Source of the DNA: Chara braunii
Lineage: Eukaryota > Streptophyta > Charophyceae > Charales > Characeae
DNA: 64,000 nucleotides
Reading direction: 5' to 3'
NCBI GenBank assembly: GCA_003427395.1
Contig: BFEA01000398.1
Span: 573,373 to 637,372, forward strand
This document shows, in pieces, positions 45,364 to 55,574 of the stretch (its first letter is position 1; each line of letters starts with the position of its first letter). The notes under the pieces were generated by a model, which searched no databases, had not been told where the DNA came from, and saw nothing but the letters and a program-made list of their open reading frames with translations. The translations under genes were made by a program, and so were the position numbers.

Positions 45364-45412
45364 TAACAAAATCAATAATAATATAATAATAATAATAATA
45401 ATAATAATGCGA
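45270..45412 (+). repeat. (AAT)n microsatellite array
   Basis: About 140 bp of interrupted (AAT)n, followed by GAGGAAAATGAATGA. A shorter array lies at 44880-44955. Confidence 0.9.
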
Positions 45413-45843
45413 GGAAAATGAATGATAGCGAACTTCCAGAAACCAAGCAAGTATCATACGCATGAGACCAGATTCTCGTGACCTCGAACCAAGAACATAA
45501 ATGCATCACGAATCCACCAAATAAGAGCACACCAATCGCTCATAATTGACAATGCTGGAATAGACTCATCATCATCATCAACGAAGAACAAGTGTTGATA
45601 TCCTATCTGGCGCTCGGCGGCCAGATTACAGATGGCAGATCCTATCTATCCTAGACTACAACGCCGTTGATGACGTCTACAGCTCCCCGAAGTACGAGCA
45701 GATCTCGGCCAATGCTGTTCATCTCAAGCACCAGGTATGTCCCCCATTTCACTCACAACTTCGATCCCCCACACAGATGTCACATGCACCCAAGAATCAC
45801 CACGCGCCTCGTCCGGCATAGCTCAGGGCAACTCGTTTTCACG

Positions 45844-45846
45844 ATG

Positions 45847-45889
<43 letters not shown>

Positions 45890-46027
45890 ATATATATATA
45901 TAATGCATATCTATATATAATACATATATATATACGCATATATATATATATATATCGTCACAAACAGATATTCACTATTTGACTATATATATACATATAT
46001 ATATACTCCTAACACACGCTTTCATCT

Positions 46028-46086
<59 letters not shown>

Positions 46087-46112
46087 ACACACACACACAC
46101 ACACACACACAT
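45844..46112 (+). repeat. Compound microsatellites: (CTAT)n, (TA)n, (TC)n, (AC)n
   Basis: (CTAT)n at 45846-45888, (TA)-rich to 46005, (TC)n at 46031-46081 and (AC)n at 46083-46110. Confidence 0.95.
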
Positions 46113-46202
46113 GTGCCACGTACTAACCTCTGAAGTGGCGCCTTGATGCAGGTACCTCGAAGACGAAGTTGGGGCTATGGCATCACAGGTAAGTCTCTCT
46201 CC

Positions 46203-46408
46203 CCCTTTTCTTCTTCTTCTTCTTCTTCTTCTTCTTCTTCTCCTTCTCCTTCTCCTCCTTTCTTTCACGCAAATCACGTTCCTCTGTCTGTGCACCTGCT
46301 CCTCCTGCACCGTACCTGGCCACGATGCCAGCCACGTTCCATCCAAACGAGGAAATCGACCCCCCCCCATTCTCTCCTTTTCTTGCACTTTCCCTGTGTA
46401 CGCATTCG

Positions 46409-46482
<74 letters not shown>
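46203..46482 (+). repeat. (TTC)n and (CT)n microsatellites
   Basis: (TTC)n/(CTC)n at ~46207-46262 and (CT)n at ~46410-46481. The RE, LS and SL dipeptide open frames on both strands come from these tracts. Confidence 0.95.
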
Positions 46483-46483
<1 letters not shown>

Positions 46484-46619
46484 CAACATAGCGTGATCCG
46501 TCTCGATCCGCGGCACATCGATCACAATGTGGCGAATACGACAGGCACATGCACGCACCCCAACAAGCCGCGTAGATGACGAGCTGGTCCTCACGCCGCG
46601 AGCGTCCGCCGCAAGGCTA

Positions 46620-48035
46620 GGTATGTAGCTCTTTTTCCCATTCTCTTTCCTCCTTCCCTTTCTTCGTTTTCTTCTTCTTCTTCCTCCTGTGCCCTTCATA
46701 AGTCCTACCTACTCTCTCTTTTCCTCACTCACATACACATACAAACGCACGCTTACGTACACATTCGCACGTGCATACTCTGTAGTAGTAGTATTTCGGT
46801 AGGTTCATTCTAGTTGCTCATCCTTTTGATGGATGTTGCGCGCGGTCAGCCGCGGCCTCGGACTTACCTATTTGCCCGGTACGTAGCGCAACGAATCGGT
46901 CGTAGTAATCTCCCTCACACAGACACGTACACACACACACACCCGTATAGTGAATATATCCTAGTTCTAGCGATAAATTCATTCGATTTATTTTTATTTA
47001 TTTATTTATTTATTTATTCTATTTTATTTATCCTATCGATGTATTATGAGGTAAGCTGCGAGATCGAAGGCTTACCTGTTCTCGCTTCTTCAACGTCGTC
47101 GTCGCTGTTACCGCCGTTGTCGTCGTCTCCGTCGTCTTACCGCCCGGTCAGGTACGTAATCTACCTCCTCTTCCCTTTTTTTTCTCCTTCTTCTTCTTCT
47201 TCTTCTTCTTGTTCTTCTTCTTCCCCGCGTGGCGCTACCTCGTTACCCCTTGCACGTGATACTTCCCGTAGCTTCCCGCGCGATGCTACCTCGCAGCTCC
47301 CACCGCGCAGCCATCTCCTTCGCGCGCTCAATCCCTTTGTTTGCACCGCGCGGCCATCCCCCTTCACTCCCCGCGCGATTATCTTCCTCCTTCACTTCTC
47401 CCCGCGGTCTTCTTCTACCTCCGTGCAGTCTTCCCCCATGCACCTCCTCCTCCTGCGCTTCTCCTCCTCCCTCTCGTGTGATCACCTCCTTTTCCTTTGC
47501 GCGTTCTACCCCCGCCTGATTGCACTTTTACCCCATCTCCATTGCCATCGGTCGAGCATCCGCCATGCAGCCATCTCCCACTCCCGTTCGATACCGATTC
47601 CTGTACGAGGGCGCTCCCCACTCCCAGTTTCCCCTTGCGTCTCTCCTTGGCTTCCCACGCCTGAGAGTATCAGTCCAAATCGCTCGTGCCATATTCGGAG
47701 CGGACTGAATTTTGTTGGAATGAATCTGCCAGGATTTTGTGGCAGATTCATAAATTTTCAGTCATAGTTACGAGAATTTTGTGAGGAACAACGAGAATCA
47801 AAAATAAGAGGTAAGAAATAAGAAAAATAAGAAATAAGAAATAAAATAAAATCAGACATAAAAAATATAAAAAAAAAGAATCTAACTATCTAACTTCCCT
47901 GATCCGCCAAGTGTCGTGCCCCCCCGTTTTTCAAACGGGGCTAACTGCAACCACGAACTCTAACTAACTCCGATCTCGAGGTCACGGGTTCAAGTCCCGA
48001 CTGATTGAAATCGGGTGAAATAAAAGATGAGCTCC
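46620..48035. other. No gene recognised; pyrimidine-rich and AT-rich tracts
   Basis: A TTTA tract lies at ~46995-47030 and a TTC tract at ~47185-47222. A long open frame at 46814-47767 (+) is Ser/Pro/Leu-rich low-complexity sequence without domains. A B-box-like GGTTCAAGTCC (~47988) could mark a SINE relic. Confidence 0.4.
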
Positions 48036-48039
48036 TTAC

Positions 48040-48135
48040 CAAAAGGAGCTAGCTTGGGGTCGGATGAATTCGATCCCCAAGTCACTTGATCCTTAACCCG
48101 CACCAAAACCCACTGAGCTAGCTCCTACTTCGGTT
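48040..48135 (-). mobile_element. tRNA-derived SINE-like segment
   Basis: On the minus strand TAGCTCAGTGGG matches an RNA polymerase III A box and GGATCGAATTC about 40 nt on resembles a B box; both are in the order and spacing of a tRNA promoter. GGAGCTAGC/GCTAGCTCC arms pair at the two ends. No poly-A tail or target duplication was found, so the element's limits are uncertain. A second A-box-like sequence (CAGCCTAGTGGTCGGAGC) is on the plus strand at ~48178. Confidence 0.4.
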
Positions 48136-48309
48136 AAAAGAGGGGCTGCTCAGGTATATGTAGAAGTGGGCTCAGTCAGCCTAGTGGTCGGAGCTCGTTT
48201 CTAAGTCTGCGGGTGTGCGCACTTGCCGGCTGGCATACCTGCCTGTCTGAGTGCTTATTGGCTTGAGTGTGTGTGTGACCTACAAGGGTACTTAGTTAAC
48301 CGGAAGGCC

Positions 48310-48460
48310 CGAAGGGCCGGTATTTAGCCGTGGCCGCAACATTGAGGGTCGCGGCAGGGAAAACACTCAAGTGGCGGGTAGGCCGGTACCTAGCTATGAC
48401 CGTGACATTTGAGGGTGGCGGCGGGGAAAACACTCAAGTGGTAGGTAAGTCGGTACCCCA
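48310..48460 (+). repeat. ~77-bp tandem duplication
   Basis: GGTATTTAGCCGTGGCCG... and GGTACCTAGCTATGACCG... each continue to GGGAAAACACTCAAGTGG(C/T).GGTA. Confidence 0.75.
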
Positions 48461-49726
48461 CCAGTAGAGGTAGATGTGCCGAGTATTTAAGACCGAGCAG
48501 AAGAAGAGACAAAAGCTGACATTTTTAAACACCTGGTAGCAGTGGGTAGACAGGTACCAGGCCAAATCCCAGTGTGTCGTAGATCTATCCGACACGTCAC
48601 ATACCCAATCAACCCTTCGACCTTCTCGGTCGGAGGGTATCACTACTAATCCTAACCATCACAACGTGCGTCATAACAATGCGCGCACATATTTTCGAAA
48701 TTTTCTCACCGATTTGTCTCGGCCTCAATGGCCGAGGAAATCATTTCAAGTGTCACGCCAAAGCGTGCACACCTATTTCATCTCGGATCGGCTCCATCGT
48801 GGTAGCCGATGCCGTCACCGTGCCAAATGCAAGAGCATGGCCAAATACCCTTGTTGGTCCGACAACGTACTAGATCTGATTCAAGTCGATGGCCTTACAA
48901 TATCGTTTTCAAGTGTTATCTGGCAATGTCTGGTAGTCAAGTCGATTTCAATTATAGTCTAAGGACTTTGACAAAGATTTTGACAATGTGTAATTTTAAG
49001 AGTTCATAAACGCACCATTGAGCTGATGTAAGTGGCACTGCTTTGCTTTTAATATAATTGGACTTTTGCATTAAATTTCCCTTCCACAGTCTAAATATGA
49101 AGGGTGTTGTTATAGTTTGAAGCAACTTAAGGTCTTGGACTTTGGAGAGTTGTGCTTTGTTTGAATGTGTCAAGTGTCTTACAAATTTCGCAATTCTTTC
49201 CTTCGCATATGATGTCATTCTTTTCGTTTATATTCTAATCATTTCGACACTTCTCTGCTCAAGGTTTACATTGTGCCGAAATATTAAAATCCTATTTTTT
49301 TGTTCTACAATTTATCTTTTTTTCGGTTACTTCGTTAATTTCATTATGTTCACTTTTTACAAAACAGTTCATTTTTAACGAAAACGTCGTTAAAGAAATA
49401 AACTTAGGAAAACCGCTGAGTAAAATCTTGCATAAAATCAACAGTCGATTAATAACAAACCAAAATTCAATAAGTAAGAACAACCGACTGAACTCTGAAA
49501 AATATGGGCGCATATCATGAGATCTAAAAGACTTAGAAGTAAGGCCTCAAAAATAAATTAACGGACCGAAGACCATTCTAACTCCTCAATGTCTACCATA
49601 TGCGATTGATAAACACATCTCTAATAATTTGTCTTCTTTCTTAGCGGGAAAAACAAACACATTATTCCAATCTACACAGACTTCGACCTCACGTCTATTC
49701 ACAAGCTTTTTTTTAATAGGGGTAAT
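48461..49726. other. No gene recognised
   Basis: AT-rich in the second half. Small open frames (for example 48666-48962 +) have no domain. Confidence 0.4.
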
Positions 49727-50716
49727 TAGGGCGCAGTCACGAAAGCAGTTTGTAATTGCATTTCGAACTGTCTTTTTCATAGTCCAGTATCGTCCCAAGT
49801 TTCAACTGCAGTCTGCAGTCGAAACACTTCATACGCATAAAAGTCGCAAGGCCCAGTTTGCACCTGCAGTCCATTCCGCCATGTGGTCTCCTTTTTTTTT
49901 TTTTTTTAAATTTAATGTCGGTCGTGGCCGAGGCATCGCGGCCGTGGCCGAACCNNNNNNNNNNNNNNNNNNNNNNNNNNNNNNNNNNNNNNNNNNNNNN
50001 NNNNNNNNNNNNNNNNNNNNNNNNNNNNNNNNNNNNNNNNNNNNNNNNNNNNNNNNNNNNNNNNNNNNNNNNNNNNNNNNNNNNNNNNNNNNNNNNNNNN
50101 NNNNNNNNNNNNNNNNNNNNNNNNNNNNNNNNNNNNNNNNNNNNNNNNNNNNNNNNNNNNNNNNNNNNNNNNNNNNNNNNNNNNNNNNNNNNNNNNNNNN
50201 NNNNNNNNNNNNNNNNNNNNNNNNNNNNNNNNNNNNNNNNNNNNNNNNNNNNNNNNNNNNNNNNNNNNNNNNNNNNNNNNNNNNNNNNNNNNNNNNNNNN
50301 NNNNNNNNNNNNNNNNNNNNNNNNNNNNNNNNNNNNNNNNNNNNNNNNNNNNNNNNNNNNNNCCCCTGTATTCCCGTTGCACAAAAGACAAAAATCATGG
50401 AGCTGTATCTTTCCATGTTCTGGGGAAGATTCACTCTCGTTTTGCACATTTGGAGATTAGTCGTGGAAACTGAGAATGAATCTTTCGGTAGAGCATGGAA
50501 AGATACAGCACTACGATTTTTTTTTATTTTTTTTTATTTTTTTTTGGAAAACGGCCTCGCCCTCCAACGTGGATGACTAGACTGCAGTTACAAACTCATT
50601 CCTGCGACAGCCACGCGATGGCAGAGTTTGGTCTGCAGTGTAAACTTAAGAGGGGACTGGACTTCAAAACGGCAGTTTGAAATATATTTTCAAACTGTAA
50701 CCCTGACAGCGCCCTA
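49727..50716. mobile_element. Element with long, imperfect terminal inverted repeats
   Basis: The left end (TAGGGCGC.GTCA, then CAGTTTG, TTTCGAACTG, AGTCCAGT, AAGTTT and CTGCAGTC) is matched, in the same order, by the inverse complement of the right end (up to GACAGCGCCCTA). The arms extend about 100 bp with substitutions and small indels. The inside carries a GGCCG-rich segment next to a 408-N gap and two T-rich runs. I could not find a convincing target duplication, so the outer limits are approximate. No transposase is visible; it is non-autonomous or MITE-like. Confidence 0.55.
49955..50362. other. Assembly gap (408 N)
   Basis: A run of N inside the long-TIR element, next to GGCCG-rich sequence similar to that beside the first gap. 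Confidence 0.99.
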
Positions 50717-51689
50717 GTTTTATCTTTTTAATATCATGATTAAGACGTCTACAATTCGCAGTATATGACCCCGCACACCACTTTATGTGCACCCTAGGGG
50801 TTTGTAATGCCCTACAGTTTTCATCTTATCAGCTCTCTAATTCAAAGATTCGTTTTGCTCCCATGTTTCTAAATTCTCATTCTAAAGAGTCGAAATATTT
50901 TTTCGAGACATATTTAAGACATTCTGTAGTGATTCAATATCCTTCGCTCGTTCGACAAGTCCCTTGACCCCCTTGAATTAAGTTACGTGCAACCCTAACA
51001 ACCTTAATGAGCTTGCAAGTTCGTTCTAACTGATCAAACTCATTATGTTTCTCAACACTTATTTGCACTAGCTTCCTCTTGCCGTTACATCTTTGCATGA
51101 CTTAGTAAACTGAACAACCATTAACCTCTCAAATTAAGTCCAAGTTACGGAAACCCGTAAAAGAAGTTCGACATCAAATTTCAACTCTTCAACGACAAAG
51201 TTTATCATGAAAAGAAACGTATGATGTTCCTCCGAAAGCATTAGCATTGACAAGTTATGAAATACCTGCAAGAATTCGGCAACCCGTATGCCTTTGAAGA
51301 GGGGACACACGTAGTGGAATGTTCTTTTTCTCATCGTTTGACCACACAAAAGGCATACAAATTTATCAATAATCGAATCTAGCTATTTAAATTGAAGCCT
51401 TGTTAAGATATATAACTCAAAATTCATAACCTTAGTATTTTGATGTTTTAAAATTAATAAAGTATACAGAAAGGATTATTACCATATTTCTTTAAAAATA
51501 AATAGCTAAATTAATAAAGGATTATACGCATATCTAGCAATATTTATATCTATATATAATCATTGCATCATGATCAAATCATTAACAGTTATTAGCTCAA
51601 TGTCCGTTGATCAAAATTACATTACTTGAGTATTATTCCGCTATGGACAGCGGTAGGTAGTCGTTATTCTTGGTAACGGCGCCACCTGT
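50717..51689. other. Non-coding AT-rich stretch
   Basis: No gene recognised. AT content rises towards 51600. Confidence 0.4.
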
Positions 51690-52170
51690 CGAGTGCATCG
51701 ACTCCAACTTTTTTTCGTGAAACGCGAGAGCCCTCCCGGCGGCGTGACGCAGGAGTAAAGACAATTCATGAGAGACAACGTGGGGACAATGCAAAATAAT
51801 CCCACGAACAACCGAGGCGCACTTGGTCGCGTTGCCCCTTCGTCACTCTGACCGGGTGCGCCAACCGTACTTCTTGTGGTCCCCTACGATAGGATAGGTT
51901 CCTGCAGGGCACAACTGACCTTCCCTAAGGGGTTGTCACCACCCTTCGGGACGTCTCTCTATTGAGCTTTTGACCCTCATGCAAAAGATTTTAAATGCAA
52001 TTGCAGAGGCAGGTCAGCCGATGATATTTGCTGGTTTCGATGTAGTACAAATATGCTTTGTTAAAACGACATCTGATCATGAACGTTATTCGTTTCTTAG
52101 GGCCCTGATCTCTTAGGTACGAAGGGCGCGCTAATCGACTAAGACGATTTCAACTAAGCGTGAAACCTGC
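51690..52170 (+). repeat. Dispersed repeat family R1, copy 3
   Basis: Contains GTGACGCAGGAG, CCCCTACGATAGGATAGG, GCAGGGCACAAC, GGGGTTGTCACCACCC and ATGCAATTGCAGAGGCAGG, in the same order as copies 1 and 2. It is the most diverged copy. Confidence 0.55.
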
Positions 52171-54262
52171 AAGTAATCCTAGTTCTTTTTGCATATAACT
52201 TAGAAAAGAATTCAAAGCATATTATTGTCATCTTCGAACTTAACATGAGTGAAGGTCATTTAGTAACCAATGCTTGACAATCTTTGGTTGAAATGATTTA
52301 TGAATTCGTTCTAAACTTAGTCAATGAACAAATAAGTGGTATACCTACCGTTAAACAACAATTTTTTTCTTTCATGTTTGTCACTTTTACTTTTTTGTTA
52401 TTTTGTATTCATCGACCGTAGCCGATAGGGAATTATCCATAGTAAAAGATAAATCGGACAGCTACTGGGTAGTTGTAAATTCATTTCAACGTGAGAGTCG
52501 AAAGGATAACTATAAGTCTTCAAATATCATAAAGCAGAACACGAACCAAAATAACGTCGGTCGAATCTCGCATATTCAAACACAACAAATCGAGTTCATA
52601 CGAGGTTTTATGTTATATGACGGTTGATAAAAAAGTCGAACTGTCTTAGTTTTAACTTGATGAGTTGTACCACCAAAACTTTTTCATTTCATTCCTATAT
52701 TGACCGAAGACAAAGCATGCACTCATATCACCCATTGTCAATAACCTTCTTGGATAACAAGCTACTTTACAAATGATTCTTGATTAGGTGCATTACTCAA
52801 AGTAAGGCATATCCCACCCTTTGGGAAGTGGTCTGAGGTACTCCTTTTCCTCGTCCGAGCACTAGACTCAAATCTTAGAAGTCGGGTCATCTCCACTCAA
52901 TCACCAAAGTACCCCACCCGTCGAACGGTTCACTCCGGATCGATATCAGGGCCGACTCCTAAAGCAATGAACCCCGTGTCAGATGCTTCCTGGAAGAGAA
53001 CGCGTCCACCGCGAGTAGATTTCAATTGTTCTCATTTCCCCTAAGCTCGTGGTGGTAACTTATGCGAGAAAAGTCAGAGGAGGTAGAGAACGAGAACCAT
53101 ATGGACAAGTATAGACAAATAAGACCATTCGCTATGGAAAGGTTAACCTTAGGATAAAGGTTAAATCCATTTAGTATTGTCTTTTTTATTTAAATCAAAC
53201 TCTTTTTACGACGCCTCTTGAATTAACTATTTTCAAAACACAAACCCTTTTTGATAAGCAAGCACGTGAAAGGTTGAATGAAAGACAATTATTTTCATCA
53301 TCCCTTATAGACAGTACTAGACACCATCAAAATTTTCTTTCGCAAACATCCTTCTATCTACCTTCACACTAAAAAACAACCAACAAGTCTAAAAAGTTCA
53401 GCAACCATACTCCCGATAGATCCCCAATCTTTAAATGCATAACCACACATCTTATACCCTACCTTTTCTCATTAAATGATCTTCAATGAAAAGTAGGGTT
53501 GAACAAAGTGAGTGCTTACGCAGGTGTGAAGGGGAACCGAGTCACCGACTGACCTTGAGTGAAGTGGTGTCGACCTCGCCTTAGCTCACTCAAGAAAACC
53601 AAGGAAAAAATATGTACATTATCGCACTTTTTCTAGTCGGACCTCTTCAGGCGACTAGAAAGCCAACAGACTGTCACACAAAATTTTGATGATGTTTGCC
53701 ATAAATTAAATAAATTAAATAGAGAAAATTCCTTCATGTTGTGTGAGTCAGGCTTCGAGTGAGACCCTTCAATTGCGGTCTTCGTCGGTCCCCGGTCTTA
53801 GGACTCTTTTATTTTGATTCAGAACAACAAAGAATCGCGCAAATAATAATTATAAAATTTTGGTATGTCATGCATGCATCAATTTTGCCAATTTTTTAAT
53901 TTTGAGAACTGTGGCGAGATCATGAGAAAGCATAATCATCATGCAAAGTCAATTCAAATGAAGCAGGACTGACTGACTCGAGTGAAATCAAGAATAAATG
54001 AGGGAAGAATAAAAACTCATAATTATCTCAGAAAAGCACAAGTGAATAAACATGATCAGCACTAGTCAAGAGTCCTCATTCATCCCTCTAGAGTCTCATT
54101 ATTGACCCCTCTTTTGACTGTGCGTCTCTTGTGCCTCGAATTATGTCTACATACGTCATGAGATTGAGGCCTTTGAATGTAGACTCACCTGAAGTCTGCA
54201 AGCTCTGAGCTTTTCCATCCAAGTCCAATGATTCGGAAGTCAACCATAACACAAAACTCCTT
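52171..54262. other. Non-coding stretch, no recognised gene
   Basis: AT-rich sequence with no coding frame of note. Open frames are short and without domains. Confidence 0.4.
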
Positions 54263-54829
54263 TCATAGAGTAAGACGATATTGTTGAGAGAAAATCCCTC
54301 GCCTGATATGATGAAACTCTGATGGTTCAGTCACTGCCTCGTAATCAATCGTCGCAGGAGAGATGTACCTTTTAGCTAAATCCACCAGATCACCCCAGTA
54401 AGATCCGTTAGTAAGAGTAAAGGGGACTGGAGGCTTGGGGTAGTCTGTATAGAGCTTTGGTCCGAAGCTACGGATGAGCTTTGTTCCGCTTTCATCGAGC
54501 TCTTTCTCTTTCTCTTCAAGGTATCTGGCTTCTATGATCTAGACTGAGTCAAACTGTTCGTGAGTTTCTTTGTCTTTCCTCACATAGGGTCTCAGGTCAT
54601 GTATGGTACCTCCAACAAACTCAGTGTGAACCAAATAGATGGATAGGTCCTCTTGTTTGAAGCCGACCACACTGACATACCGGTGTTGGAAAACATTTTT
54701 TAAAGCAATCCCGTTGAGACTGATCAGAACAACCTCTTGGAAAGAGAACGACTGGACTGCACTCATGTGCAATTGCTGAATGTTGAGACTGATTTGTGTC
54801 TCCTGATGAGGACAGTCTTTGATAGTCAC
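54263..54829 (-). pseudogene. Unidentified gene fragment with one in-frame stop
   Basis: Read leftward, one frame encodes ~188 residues of convincing protein: SFSFQEVVLISLNGIALKN, YLVHTEFVGGTIHDLRPYV, then after TAG (54539-54541) ARYLEEKEKELDESGTKLI, GSYWGDLVDLAKRYI and HHIRRGIFSQQYRL to a TGA at 54263. The single stop is flanked by obvious continuity. I do not recognise the family. A TTGATTGAAAA-type repeat (54950-55035) separates it from the next fragment. Confidence 0.45.
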
Positions 54830-54949
54830 TAATCTTTGTGTCGTCTGATATGGACGTCACCTGACTGATACCGAACTTTGTGTCGACTGGAAATGATTAA
54901 TTGCTAATTCCTTCTGATATAGGTTCTTAAATAACATAAAATGGCAGAG

Positions 54950-55035
54950 TGTTGATTGAAGATTGATTGAAAATTGATTGAAAAGTTGATTGAAAAGTTG
55001 ATTGAAATGTTGATTGAAAAGTTGACTGAAGATGG
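54950..55035 (+). repeat. Short tandem repeat (TTGATTGAAAAG type)
   Basis: About six copies of a 12-16 bp unit containing GATTGAAAA. It lies between two gene fragments. Confidence 0.7.
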
Positions 55036-55077
55036 TTGGAATGCAGATTGAACGCTCTGCAAGGGACTCACATGCTT

Positions 55078-55239
55078 TCAGTTGAGCTTAGCCTTGGCCC
55101 GCTCAACAGTTTCTAGAAGTGAGCCGGTGCTGTGTAGTTTATCATCATGGCCATAAAAGTAGAGCATATATTCGATATACCTTTTTCCTTCGGCCATCCC
55201 AACCGCAAGCTCCCTCTTAGCCAGCCTATGAGACTCCAT
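55078..55239 (-). pseudogene. Unidentified short gene fragment
   Basis: From an ATG at 55239 to TGA at 55078, 53 codons with a strong protein-like composition (HRLAKRELAVGMAEGKRYIE, GSLLETVERAKAKL). It is in the same orientation as the neighbouring fragments and may have been part of the same gene. Confidence 0.35.
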
Positions 55240-55319
55240 ATCTAGGCAAACCTCTTCCTCTCATCCTTCTCTTTTGTCCCTGTTTGATCTGTTTATCATC
55301 ACTAGAATTTCATCCCCTC

Positions 55320-55574
55320 TCATGATTTCTCTATCACTCCAAAATTCAGACCACAGACCGAATAAAACTGCAGAAATGCTTGGTGTGTTTCACACACTGA
55401 ACGGGAAAACGTTCTTAACTCAGGGTCGTTGAAGTCGGCCCGAACGTCCAGTAGTTGTAGAGTACTCTTGACCCTAGTTCTGTGCAATTGTTGTTCAGAT
55501 GCTAAAGTGAGTCCTGATCTGTTGGCTAACCACTGATAGGGGATGGTTTGACTAAGGGGTGGTTTACAAACCAC
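55320..55574 (-). pseudogene. Unidentified short gene fragment
   Basis: An 84-codon open frame (YQWLANRSGLTLASEQQL, LLDVRADFNDPELRTFSRSV). It reads in the same direction as the two fragments to its left; together they suggest one broken minus-strand gene of unknown function. Confidence 0.3.

Larger units (their letters stand above)
45640..46615 (+). other. Candidate short exons of a spliced gene
   Basis: Three segments look like exons: one ending CACCAG|GTATGT (45735) with a peptide-like frame DDVYSSPKYEQISANAVHLKHQ-type composition; one bounded by TTGATGCAG (46150) and CACAG|GTAAGT (46187); and one bounded by GCAACATAG (46490) and GCTAG|GTATGT (46619). The introns would contain the CTAT, TC, AC and TTC microsatellites. 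No known domain is visible, so this is only a candidate. Confidence 0.2.

Noticed and set aside
45975-46700. Arg-Glu or Leu-Ser dipeptide repeat proteins
   Set aside because: They are products of (TC)n, (CT)n and (TTC)n microsatellites.
46814-47767. 317-codon plus-strand open frame
   Set aside because: It is low-complexity Ser/Pro/Leu sequence through TTTA and TTC tracts with no domain.
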